The notes beneath the pieces were generated by a model. It had not been told where the DNA came from. It did not search any database and saw only the letters and a program-made list of their open reading frames with translations. The translations under genes and the position numbers were made by a program. From the NCBI RefSeq assembly GCF_016806695.1, contig NZ_WUED01000005.1, positions 62,001 to 126,000 on the forward strand: a DNA stretch of 64,000 nt. The letters are read 5' to 3'. Source of the stretch: Campylobacter bilis (GTDB lineage Bacteria; Campylobacterota; Campylobacteria; Campylobacterales; Campylobacteraceae). This document shows, piece by piece, positions 38,525 through 46,555 of the stretch. The first letter of the stretch is position 1; every line of letters begins with the position of its first letter.

Positions 38525-38939
38525 GCAAAAACTCTAAGAAATTTAAGGTTAAATTTAATCTGCTTTCAAGCTCTTCTTCTTTTATGCTATTTAAACCTTC
38601 AAAAAGTACTAAAATCCTCTCTCTAAGGCGCTGTAAAAATATATCTTCATTTAGACTTTGAACTTCTACTACGAGGTTTGAATTCTCATTTTGAGAAAAT
38701 TCTTTTTTATTTTCTGTAGAAGTATTTTCTATCTTATTTTGTATTATTTCTTCCTCTTCTAATTTCGCTAAAGAAATTTTATCTTCTAGTTCTTGTTGCT
38801 CATGCAATTGTTTAGGATGCAAAGAGTGTAAATTTTCTTGCGCACTATCATTAAAATCTTGTTGGCCTTGTTTTCTTTGCTCTTCCATTATAGAACTTAC
38901 TTCATTAATGGTTTTTTTAGCTAAATCTTCCAAATTCAT
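38493..38939 (-). CDS. Acidic, coiled protein of unknown function
   Basis: A 148-residue soluble protein, rich in Glu, Gln and Asn and mostly helical; the centre (about residues 40-95) is low-complexity and the C-terminal 45 residues (QRLRERILVLFEGLNSIKEE and so on) look like an amphipathic helical hairpin. The ATG at 38939 overlaps the preceding TPR gene stop (ATGA), so I prefer it to the GTG at 38954. The same neighbours occur in C. jejuni (Cj0788 by position). No function is known to me. Confidence 0.75.
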   Translation of the reverse strand: MNLEDLAKKTINEVSSIMEEQRKQGQQDFNDSAQENLHSLHPKQLHEQQELEDKISLAKLEEEEIIQNKIENTSTENKKEFSQNENSNLVVEVQSLNEDIFLQRLRERILVLFEGLNSIKEEELESRLNLTLNFLEFLLANIEYKLKK

Positions 38940-39181
38940 ATTTTTATTAACCACCTTTTAAATTCGTTAAATTCTTCATCACTTTTCATATTAATAAAAA
39001 AATCTAACATTTGAGTGTTTAAATCCCTATGTTTAGACCTAAAACCACTAAGACGACGTATAGCATCAATGGCATTTTGATTATGAGGATCTTGTTTTAA
39101 GATATTTTTATAAATTTCTAAAGCCTCATCTTTAAGCCCTTGAGCTTCATAAATAGAAGCTTCAGTGACTGTATTTTTCAT
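38936..39181 (-). CDS. Small TPR-like protein
   Basis: An 81-residue protein whose first 45 residues form one tetratricopeptide-like helical pair (EAQGLKDEALEIYKNILKQDP, then NQNAIDAIRRLSG). The rest is a helical tail ending in EFKRWLIKI. Such a single repeat usually mediates protein contact, perhaps with the acidic protein encoded next with a 4-bp overlap. It lies downstream of the nap cluster after a 77-bp gap. Confidence 0.72.
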   Translation of the reverse strand: MKNTVTEASIYEAQGLKDEALEIYKNILKQDPHNQNAIDAIRRLSGFRSKHRDLNTQMLDFFINMKSDEEFNEFKRWLIKI

Positions 39182-39258
39182 TTTTTTTCCTAAATATTTT
39201 TCTTGATTTTATCAAAAAGCATTTTAACTTATCTTTAAGAAAAAATAAAAGCTTAATA

Positions 39259-39432
39259 CTATTTTGTCTTAAATAAATCTTTTATATATTGTTTTCTTTG
39301 TTCTTCTAAACTAGAATTAAAATCTTGTTCTTTTTTATCAATTTGAATAAGCTTATCTTGATCTTTAAAATATATATAATCAAGCCCAAAAACAATAGCT
39401 ATTATAACAAGCAAAGGGATTAAAAATACCAT
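39259..39432 (-). CDS. 57-aa single-helix membrane protein behind napD
   Basis: A short reading frame of 57 residues begins with ATG at 39432, nine bases after the napD stop. Residues 2-21 form one strongly hydrophobic helix (VFLIPLLVIIAIVFGLDYIY) and the rest is charged and helical (DQDKLIQIDKKEQDF onward). C. jejuni carries a small hydrophobic protein at the same place (Cj0786), which supports it as real. Position and co-direction suggest it belongs to the nap operon. Helix first and charged tail after suggest a cytoplasmic tail, possibly a scaffold or assembly factor; this is inference. Confidence 0.75.
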   Translation of the reverse strand: MVFLIPLLVIIAIVFGLDYIYFKDQDKLIQIDKKEQDFNSSLEEQRKQYIKDLFKTK

Positions 39433-39441
39433 AAAACCCGC

Positions 39442-39780
39442 TTAAGAAAATCGGTTAAAAATACTACCATAATAAAAAATATCCTTAGCATCTTCATTTT
39501 TTTCTATAGTTTGCATTGCTTTACTGTGGGTAGCCTTTTGTATATCTTCTTCTAGATTCTGGTAAGAAAAGACCATGTTAATGCTAATAATATTGGGCAA
39601 TTTTTCAAGCATTTTATAAGAATTTAATTCCTCTTCTAAATTTTCACTTTCAATAACAACTACTATTTTTCCTTTTTCACAAAGCTCTACTGAACACAAA
39701 GGAAGCTTTATGATGGCTTGCTTTAAATCCTGCATGTGCTCTTCTTTTGCTAAAATCAAAACACTAGAAAGATTATTCAT
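39442..39780 (-). CDS. napD: Nap chaperone NapD
   Basis: A 112-residue cytoplasmic protein of the NapD family, which binds the Tat signal peptide of NapA and guides its maturation and export. The fold is the ferredoxin-like NapD type: NNLSSVLILAKEEHMQDLK at the N-terminus, then ELCEKGKIVVVIESEN, then IISINMVFSYQNLEED. It is the last recognised nap gene. The ATG at 39780 has AGGAG five bases upstream, so the TTG three bases earlier is not used. Confidence 0.88.
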   Translation of the reverse strand: MNNLSSVLILAKEEHMQDLKQAIIKLPLCSVELCEKGKIVVVIESENLEEELNSYKMLEKLPNIISINMVFSYQNLEEDIQKATHSKAMQTIEKNEDAKDIFYYGSIFNRFS

Positions 39781-40687
39781 CAATACTCCTAAACATTATA
39801 CTCTGACCAAAACCTGAAAAAACAAAGTCTTTATAATTTAAAAAAACAATAAATTCCACCATCAAATTCTTATTATCAAAAACCTTAAGACTCTTAAAAG
39901 TGTTCGTATCAAAAACTTCACAAATTCCAGCTTCATTGTCACTATAAATAGCTAAATTACCACTAGGATCTAAGGCACAAGCATAAATTAAAAAATCTTT
40001 TTGCAAGAAATTTTGCCTTCCATCTTTTATCAAAACTATACGCCTATCTGTTCCACAGCTTAAAATAGTATTATTTTTAAAATCCACTTGATAGATATTA
40101 TCTTTATGCATTTTATCATAGTTTTTAAGTATTTTCCAATTTTTTAAATCAAAAAGCTCCACTTCTCCACTTTCAAAACCCGCAAGCAATTTGCTTCTAT
40201 CCTCACTTAATACCGCATCATTAAGACTAGAATGAGAAAAACTAAATTCTTTTATATAAAATAAGTTTTTATCCACTGATTTAATTTCAGATCCCATAGA
40301 GACTAAAAGATAGGTATTTTTATCTATAAAAAATGCTTTAATTATACCATTATCTTTGAGTTTGTTAATTTGCAACTCATTATTATAAAAACTTAAATTT
40401 TTTGTCCCAAAATCACCTTCGCTTAGTACTAAAAGCGTATTTTCAAAAATATCAATACTATAAATCTTGCTAAAATCCTCTCCATAATAATTTTTAATTT
40501 TGGCTAAAGATAAAAGTTTTTTTAAATTTTTATTTTGTATATGATATTTTAAAACTTCGCCTTTATCTGTGCCTATATATAAATTTTGCTCATGAAATTT
40601 TAAGGCCGTCACATTAGAATTTAATTTTAACTCATAAGCAAAAGATAAAATATATAAAAAACTTAAAATAAAAAAAATCTTTTTCAT
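39773..40687 (-). CDS. napL: Nap accessory protein NapL
   Basis: A 304-residue protein with an N-terminal signal sequence (KKIFFILSFLYILSFAYE) and repeated beta-propeller-like strands: NLYIGTDKGEVLKYHI, KLLAGFESGEVELFDL, TILSCGTDRRIVLIKDG. This is typical of NapL, the periplasmic accessory protein found in epsilonproteobacterial nap clusters between napB and napD. Its exact role in nitrate reduction is not settled. It starts three bases after the napB stop and overlaps napD by 8 bp. Confidence 0.88.
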   Translation of the reverse strand: MKKIFFILSFLYILSFAYELKLNSNVTALKFHEQNLYIGTDKGEVLKYHIQNKNLKKLLSLAKIKNYYGEDFSKIYSIDIFENTLLVLSEGDFGTKNLSFYNNELQINKLKDNGIIKAFFIDKNTYLLVSMGSEIKSVDKNLFYIKEFSFSHSSLNDAVLSEDRSKLLAGFESGEVELFDLKNWKILKNYDKMHKDNIYQVDFKNNTILSCGTDRRIVLIKDGRQNFLQKDFLIYACALDPSGNLAIYSDNEAGICEVFDTNTFKSLKVFDNKNLMVEFIVFLNYKDFVFSGFGQSIMFRSIDE

Positions 40688-40690
40688 TAT

Positions 40691-41200
40691 TTATTTAACG
40701 CCTTCATTAATGACATCAATTAAATTAGAATGATTTTTTAATTGTTCGTTTTTAAATTCAGGTTTAAAACTATTTCCCACTAAAGGCTTAGCATCACTTT
40801 GTGGAACATGACATTGTGTGCAATTAAAGCGCGTATCGCTGATTTTATCACCCGTGCTTTTATTCTGTCTAAAATCATAATAATGACTTGGAGGAAGTGG
40901 AGTTGCACCCATGCTTGCTGCTAGGGCTTTATCATGACAGCTTAAACAGGTATTATTCTCTCTAGTAATAGGCAAAAAATCTTCAATAGCATGCGGTATG
41001 AGTGGGGGTGCATTCTCATAAGCACGATCAAAACGGGTAGATTCTCCAGGCTGTAATTTTGTAAAATTAGCCTCAAGTAAATTTACCTTATTTTCATTCT
41101 CTAAACTTGCTTTTCTAAGTCCAATTTGCTCTGAACTTAGTCCATTAGCTATTCCATAAACCATTGCAGCACTTAATAATAAAATCGCTTTCTTTTTCAT
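40691..41200 (-). CDS. napB: Periplasmic nitrate reductase, diheme cytochrome c subunit
   Basis: A 169-residue periplasmic diheme cytochrome that passes electrons to NapA. A signal peptide (about residues 1-20) is followed by two heme-attachment motifs, CLSCH near residue 84 and CTQCH near residue 127, plus histidines able to act as distal ligands (for example in PPSHYYDF). It overlaps the napH stop by 4 bp. Confidence 0.94.
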   Translation of the reverse strand: MKKKAILLLSAAMVYGIANGLSSEQIGLRKASLENENKVNLLEANFTKLQPGESTRFDRAYENAPPLIPHAIEDFLPITRENNTCLSCHDKALAASMGATPLPPSHYYDFRQNKSTGDKISDTRFNCTQCHVPQSDAKPLVGNSFKPEFKNEQLKNHSNLIDVINEGVK

Positions 41201-41982
41201 CTTTTCTTCCTTAAATCAAATATATTAAAATTCAAAGCATCATCATTGCAAACTTCTATGCATCTTGCACACCTTATACATTCTCCTGATTTAACACTAG
41301 CACTTTGTTTGCCAATCATCCATAAAACCTGTTTTTCAGGACAAACAAGCATGCATTTATAACATTGGGTGCATTTATGGCTATCATGTTTTATCTTCAA
41401 TAAAGCAAAACGAGAAATAAAAGCATAAAAAGCCCCTAAAGGACAAAAATGCGAACAAATCGCCCTAGGACTTAAAAAAGTATCAATACAAAAAAGCATA
41501 AAAGCTACAAAAAGCCAAGAACTAGTAGCAAAAATAATCCCCCTATGAATCACTCCTATATAAGAAAAGCTTTCAAATACAGGTAAAGATAATACAAAAG
41601 AAAGGATTAAAACCCCAAGTAAAACAAAATAGCGTAAATTCCTAGGCAAAATAAAAACTTTATTCTTTAAAGCCAATAAGGTTCTTATAAAAGCGGCAAA
41701 ATCAGTGATTAAATTCACAGGGCATACCCAAGAGCAAAAAGCCCTTCCTAAAAAACACCCATAGATAAAAAACACAATCAAAGCCCCAATTAAAGCTACA
41801 AAATCAACACTCCAACTTGCCAAAACAATTTGTAAAAACGCAAAAGGATCGCTTAAGGGCACAGTATTAAAAAGCTTAGAAGCACTTAAATTACCTTTTA
41901 AAATAAAATCCGTAGTTTCAAAATTAAAAAGAGTTAAAATTCCAATTTGAACCATGCGTCTAGCGATTAAATACCTCATCAT
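41197..41982 (-). CDS. napH: Quinol dehydrogenase membrane subunit NapH
   Basis: A 261-residue inner-membrane iron-sulfur protein with four transmembrane helices that, with NapG, oxidises menaquinol for nitrate reduction. The CxxxCP motifs (CSWVCPVN near residue 83 and CSHFCPLG near residue 180) face the cytoplasm, and two C-terminal 4Fe-4S motifs are seen (CTQCYKCMLVCPE and CIRCARCIEVC). The start overlaps the napG stop (ATGA). Confidence 0.94.
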   Translation of the reverse strand: MMRYLIARRMVQIGILTLFNFETTDFILKGNLSASKLFNTVPLSDPFAFLQIVLASWSVDFVALIGALIVFFIYGCFLGRAFCSWVCPVNLITDFAAFIRTLLALKNKVFILPRNLRYFVLLGVLILSFVLSLPVFESFSYIGVIHRGIIFATSSWLFVAFMLFCIDTFLSPRAICSHFCPLGAFYAFISRFALLKIKHDSHKCTQCYKCMLVCPEKQVLWMIGKQSASVKSGECIRCARCIEVCNDDALNFNIFDLRKKR

Positions 41983-42719
41983 AATTCCTCATCATTTAAA
42001 TAATCTGTGATTTTTTTAGCATCAAAATGCTTAGAAGTATCCAAGTCCTTTATGCGTGCTTCATCTTTTTTATCCCAACCTTTAACATAATAAGATCCTG
42101 CCTTGCCTAAAACATACTCCCTTGGTAAAACGCGAATAGCAGGCTTTTGAGTAATGCAAGCAAGTTCACAAAGACCACACCCTACACACACTTCATGATC
42201 CACACTAGGTAATAAAAAGGCATGTTTAGCACTACGCTGATTGCGCTTAAGATCAAGCTTTAAAGCTCTATCTATCAAAGGACAAGCCCTATAACAAGCA
42301 TCACACTGAATCCCCCAATGTGCCACACAAGAAGCACTATCAACAATAGCAATACCCATTTTTAAAGACTCTATTCCTTGTTCTAAATGCCTTTTATCTA
42401 AAGCATCGCTAGGACACTCCTTAATACAAGGCATATCTTCACAAAGATAACAAGGAATTTCCCTTGCCTTAAAATAAGGCGTACCATTTTTAGCACTATC
42501 AAATAAACTAGCAAGCTTTAAAGTATCATAAGGGCAAGCTTTCACGCACAATCCACAGCGAATACATCGGCTTAAAAATCTTTCCTTATCTTCAGCCCCA
42601 GGTGGACGTAAAACATAGCTATCATCAGCCTTTAAAATAAAGCTAACAAAAACCCCAGCTCCTGTACAAAGGCATAAAGTTTTAAAAACACTAGCAAAAA
42701 ACTCTCTTCTGTTTTTCAT
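41979..42719 (-). CDS. napG: Ferredoxin-type quinol dehydrogenase subunit NapG
   Basis: A 246-residue periplasmic protein with a twin-arginine-type N-terminus (KNRREFFASVF) and four 4Fe-4S binding motifs (CIRCGLCVKACP, CYLCEDMPCIKECP, CDACYRACP, CVGCGLCELAC). It links the NapH membrane subunit to NapB/NapA. It lies 15 bp after napA. The gene order napAGHBLD, without napC, is that of C. jejuni and related epsilonproteobacteria. Confidence 0.94.
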   Translation of the reverse strand: MKNRREFFASVFKTLCLCTGAGVFVSFILKADDSYVLRPPGAEDKERFLSRCIRCGLCVKACPYDTLKLASLFDSAKNGTPYFKAREIPCYLCEDMPCIKECPSDALDKRHLEQGIESLKMGIAIVDSASCVAHWGIQCDACYRACPLIDRALKLDLKRNQRSAKHAFLLPSVDHEVCVGCGLCELACITQKPAIRVLPREYVLGKAGSYYVKGWDKKDEARIKDLDTSKHFDAKKITDYLNDEEL

Positions 42720-42734
42720 TATTAAGCCTTATAG

Positions 42735-45506
42735 CTAAGCCTTATAAATTTTTACTGCACATTTTTTAAAATCAGTTTGTTTTGATAAAGGACAGGTCGC
42801 ATCTAAAGTCACTTTATTAATATAAACATTTTCATCAAACCATGGCACATAAACAAGTCCTACAGGCGGTTTATTCCTTCCGCGCATATCTATTCTTGCT
42901 TTGACTTTTCCCCGGCGTGATTGTATCCATACTAAATCCCCTTGTACTAAACCTAAATTTTGTGCATCCTTTTCATGCATATAGCAAAGTGCTTCAGGCA
43001 CCGCACGGTAAAGCTCAGGCACGCGCATAGTCATAGTCCCACTATGCCAATGCTCTAAAACCCTTCCTGTAGCAAGCCAAAAAGGATATTCCTCATTAGG
43101 TCTTTCAGGGGCTTTCATAAACGGTCTGAAAAAAATTTTTGCTTTGTTTTTAATACTGTGTTCTTTTTCTTCCCTAGGTTCTATTAAATCACCCTTTAAA
43201 AGCATTTTATTAAAATCTCCATAGAAAGCAAAATCAGAATCAGGGGCTGATTTTTTAGCATAATAATCAAATTTAGTATTAAACCTCCATTGAGTTTCTT
43301 TACCATTAACCACAGGCCATCTTAAACCTCTTACCTTATGATAAGTATCAAAATCAGCCAAATCATGCCCATGTCCTAAACCAAATTTACGATACTCTTC
43401 CCAAAGATATTTTTGGATAAAAAATCCATAGCCTTGAAATTCCTTTCCATCACTGCCTATAATTTTTCTTTCATCACCCTTAACATCTGTGTTATCAAAA
43501 CCCTTAGCAATAGCATCATTAGCATGAAAACTTTTTGCTTCTTTATTTGCAAACAACACATCAAAAAGCGTATCATCCTCACTATAACCCATAGCCTTAG
43601 CTTCTTTTAAAACATTTGGTAAAATAAGCTCATCGTCTACTTTTTGCTCTTTCCACACTTCTTTAAGTTTAAAACGCTTTGCAAATTCTAAAATTTGCCA
43701 AGTATCACTCATTGCTGCTCCTACAGGCAAGACTTGCTGTCTCCAATGCTGCGTTCTTCTTTCAGCATTGCCATAAGAACCCCATTTTTCATAAATCATA
43801 GCACTTGGTAAAATAAGATCAGCCACCTTAGCCGAAATTCCAGGATAGCAATCACTCACAACGATAAAATTATCCTTATATCTGGCTGCATTGATCCAGT
43901 GATTAGCATTAGCAGTGTTTTGCCATGGATTATTAACTTGTACCCAAACAAATTTAATCTTTCCATCTTCTAAATCTCTCATGATATTAAGATAAGGCGA
44001 TCCTGGTTTTGGATTGATAGTTTTTGCAGGTATTTTCCAAATTTTTTCTGAAATTTCTCTGTGCTTTGGATTTGCAACAACCATATCTGCAGGCAAACGG
44101 TGTGAAAAAGTCCCCACTTCCCTAGCTGTTCCACAAGCACTAGGCTGACCTGTTAAAGAAAAGGCTCCATTACCAGGCTTAGCTTGCTTTCCAAGTAAAA
44201 AATGCACCATATAAGCTTGTTCATTTACCCATGAACCTCGCGTATGTTGATTAAACCCCATAGTCCAAAAACTCACCACTTTACGATCTTTTTCAATATA
44301 TAAATTTGCTAATGTTTGAAGTTTTTTCTTAAAATCTTCTAAAGACTCATTCTCATCGCCTTTAGCGACTTTGGCTGTATATTCTAAAGTATAAGGATCT
44401 AGTGCTTTTTTAAATTCTTCAAAGGAAATTTCCCAATTTAAATCTGCAAGATTTTGATGCTTCATTTCTAATTTATCCCCCATCTTAAGTCCAAGATAGG
44501 CAAGAGATAAAGCTTCTTCTTCATCTAAAATGATAGAATTTTCTTTCTCTACTGTATCTTTTTCACTTTGTTTAAATGAAGGATGATTAGCATTATTTCT
44601 CATACCATAGCCAATATCAGCATAACCTGTTGCAAATACACAGTGTTCTTTGATAAATTTTTCATCCATAGCCTCAGGATGATTATAGACTATCTCTCTT
44701 GCTATATAATTCCAAATGGCTAAGTCTGTATTAGGCTTAAAAATAATCTCTTCATCAGCAATATTTGAAGTTCTATTAGAAAAAGTACTTAAATTGATAA
44801 TTTTAACCTTATCAAGATTGCTTAATTTTCTATCACTTACCCTTGACCAAAGTATAGGATGCATTTCAGCCATATTTGCTCCCCAAGTGATAATAGTATC
44901 AGTAAGCTCAATATCATCATAACATCCTGATGGCTCATCACTCCCAAAAGTTTGCATAAAACCAACAACAGCAGAAGCCATACAATGCCTTGCATTAGGA
45001 TCAATATTATTTGTTCTAAAACCTGCCTTTGCAAGCTTTAAAGCCGCATAACCTTCTTGAATAGTGTATTGGCCACTAGCAAAGATTCCTACCCCTTTAA
45101 CGCCTAAGTCATTATAAGCTTTTTTAAATTGTTTTTCCATTTCATCAAAGGCTCTTTGCCAAGAAACTTGCTGGAATTTACCCTGTTTATCAAACTCACC
45201 TTTATCATTCATACGTAATAAAGGCATAACAAGGCGATCTTCTCCATACATTATCTTAGCATTAAAATACCCTTTAATACAATTAAGCCCACGGTTTACA
45301 GGTGCTGCGGGATCGCCTTTTATAGCTACAATCTTGCCTTCTTTTTTAGCCACCATAATCCCGCATCCTGTCCCGCAAAACCTACAAACAGCCTTATCCC
45401 ATTTCCACTCTTCTTGTGCCCCAAGCATAGTGTTTGGCATGCTCAATCCTGCAACACTAGCAGCACTAGCAATAGCAGTATTTTTAATAAAATCCCTTCT
45501 ATTCAT
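42735..45506 (-). CDS. napA: Periplasmic nitrate reductase catalytic subunit
   Basis: A 923-residue molybdopterin (bis-MGD) enzyme reducing nitrate to nitrite in the periplasm. The Tat signal [19 protein letters not shown] starts right at the N-terminus. CRFCGTGCG with a later NCIKGY binds the 4Fe-4S cluster, and the molybdenum-ligand cysteine is in [13 protein letters not shown] near residue 180. I start at ATG 45506, where GGAGG lies six bases upstream; the frame also opens at a TTG (45518) that is itself part of that Shine-Dalgarno region. First gene of the nap operon. Confidence 0.96.
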   Translation of the reverse strand: MNRRDFIKNTAIASAASVAGLSMPNTMLGAQEEWKWDKAVCRFCGTGCGIMVAKKEGKIVAIKGDPAAPVNRGLNCIKGYFNAKIMYGEDRLVMPLLRMNDKGEFDKQGKFQQVSWQRAFDEMEKQFKKAYNDLGVKGVGIFASGQYTIQEGYAALKLAKAGFRTNNIDPNARHCMASAVVGFMQTFGSDEPSGCYDDIELTDTIITWGANMAEMHPILWSRVSDRKLSNLDKVKIINLSTFSNRTSNIADEEIIFKPNTDLAIWNYIAREIVYNHPEAMDEKFIKEHCVFATGYADIGYGMRNNANHPSFKQSEKDTVEKENSIILDEEEALSLAYLGLKMGDKLEMKHQNLADLNWEISFEEFKKALDPYTLEYTAKVAKGDENESLEDFKKKLQTLANLYIEKDRKVVSFWTMGFNQHTRGSWVNEQAYMVHFLLGKQAKPGNGAFSLTGQPSACGTAREVGTFSHRLPADMVVANPKHREISEKIWKIPAKTINPKPGSPYLNIMRDLEDGKIKFVWVQVNNPWQNTANANHWINAARYKDNFIVVSDCYPGISAKVADLILPSAMIYEKWGSYGNAERRTQHWRQQVLPVGAAMSDTWQILEFAKRFKLKEVWKEQKVDDELILPNVLKEAKAMGYSEDDTLFDVLFANKEAKSFHANDAIAKGFDNTDVKGDERKIIGSDGKEFQGYGFFIQKYLWEEYRKFGLGHGHDLADFDTYHKVRGLRWPVVNGKETQWRFNTKFDYYAKKSAPDSDFAFYGDFNKMLLKGDLIEPREEKEHSIKNKAKIFFRPFMKAPERPNEEYPFWLATGRVLEHWHSGTMTMRVPELYRAVPEALCYMHEKDAQNLGLVQGDLVWIQSRRGKVKARIDMRGRNKPPVGLVYVPWFDENVYINKVTLDATCPLSKQTDFKKCAVKIYKA

Positions 45507-45602
45507 CTTTTCCTCCAAGATAAAAAATCATTTCATTATAAATAATAAAAAATAAAAATATCTTGAAATTTTTTAACTTAAAAAATAATTTTAAAGCTCT
45601 AT

Positions 45603-45608
45603 ATTATA
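45603..45608 (-). promoter_or_regulatory. -10 box for the nap operon
   Basis: On the minus strand TATAAT occupies 45608-45603, about 95 bases upstream of napA, leaving a leader of roughly 90 nt. The sequence between here and tpx is AT-rich and may hold regulator sites, but I recognise none with certainty. Confidence 0.5.
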
Positions 45609-45718
45609 GGAGTTTTATTGTCCTTTTTTTATTCATCATGACATAATATTGTAAAAAAGATTAATAAAGAGGTTTTATATATAAATAAGCAGATTTTAAA
45701 AATTACAAACAATGAAAT

Positions 45719-45739
45719 AAAGCCCTTTATAGGGCCTTT
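45719..45739 (-). terminator. Terminator of tpx
   Basis: Directly after the tpx stop, the minus strand reads AAAGGCCC, a TATAAA loop, then GGGCTTT followed by ATTT. The stem is seven pairs with one bulged G. It closes the tpx transcript before the nap promoter region. Confidence 0.75.
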
Positions 45740-45741
45740 AA

Positions 45742-46275
45742 TCAATGACAACCACAACCGCCACCGCAGCAACTTGTTCCACCAGCTAAAAAAGCATCAA
45801 GCTTAGCAATATCTGGCATTTGAGTGATCTCATCTACAAGTTCTTTATAGACTATTTTACCTTCTTTAATCACAAATACAGCACGAGCTAAAAGTCCTTC
45901 TAAAGCACCTTCAGCGATCAACACTCCATATTTCTCACCAAATTCTTTAGAAACAAAATCACTAGCAACACTTAAATTTTCTATACCTTCTGTAGTACAA
46001 AATCTACCCATAGCAAAAGGTAAATCCATACTTACAACAATAACTTCAGCATTTTGATAGCTTGCTACTTTTTTATTAAATTCTCTTGCTTCATTAGCAC
46101 AAACTGGTGTGTCTAAACTAGGAACGCTTAAAACAATTTGCGTTTTACCCGCAGCACCAATTTCAATTGTGCTTAAATCTTTAGTCTTAAGTACTATTTT
46201 AGGCGCATCGTGTCCAAGTTCTAATGAAGTACCTTTAAGCTTGAGAGGACTTCCTTTAAAATTTACTGAATCCAT
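45742..46275 (-). CDS. tpx: Thiol peroxidase with Cys-rich C-terminal tail
   Basis: A 177-residue atypical 2-Cys peroxiredoxin that reduces hydrogen peroxide and lipid peroxides using thioredoxin. The peroxidatic cysteine is in SLDTPVCANEAREF near residue 60 and the resolving cysteine in MGRFCTTEG near residue 95. After the normal Tpx end (near residue 165) the protein continues with SCCGGGCGCH, a Cys/Gly/His tail not part of the family fold, which looks able to bind a metal. The start has AAAGGA seven bases upstream. In C. jejuni NCTC 11168, as I recall, peb2 lies upstream; it is absent here. Confidence 0.93.
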   Translation of the reverse strand: MDSVNFKGSPLKLKGTSLELGHDAPKIVLKTKDLSTIEIGAAGKTQIVLSVPSLDTPVCANEAREFNKKVASYQNAEVIVVSMDLPFAMGRFCTTEGIENLSVASDFVSKEFGEKYGVLIAEGALEGLLARAVFVIKEGKIVYKELVDEITQMPDIAKLDAFLAGGTSCCGGGCGCH

Positions 46276-46555
46276 TTTATTTCCTTTTAGTCATAATTTA
46301 AACATTATCATAATTTAATGTTCAAGATTAATTATATCTTATAAATATTAATTATTTTATTATTTTATTTTTTTGTTTTTTATCAAATTATACGAGAATT
46401 TTAGATATCTTTTAGCTCTTAATATAATGAGTATTTACAAAAGAATAAAATTATTTTATATTTAATGTTTTATTTTTTAAATATTTTAAAAATTTATTTA
46501 TATTAACAATACCTTTATCTTTGGATGCGAAATTATTTTTAAAAACTCTTTAAGC
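46276..46555. other. 280-bp AT-rich gap without a gene
   Basis: No plausible reading frame exists on either strand between tpx and the helicase gene. The part near tpx holds its promoter; on the minus strand candidate -10 sequences lie about 40-60 bases upstream of the tpx ATG. The rest is A/T-run sequence. In C. jejuni the peb2 gene is expected here. Confidence 0.6.

Noticed and set aside
45506..45518. Upstream TTG as napA start
   Set aside because: The TTG overlaps the GGAGG Shine-Dalgarno of the ATG that begins the Tat signal.
45618..45641. Seven-codon TTG ORF (Met-Ser-Phe-Phe-Tyr-Ser-Ser) after AGGAG in the nap promoter region
   Set aside because: Weak start codon, no matching promoter on the plus strand, and no plausible downstream target; it overlaps the -10 region of the opposite strand.
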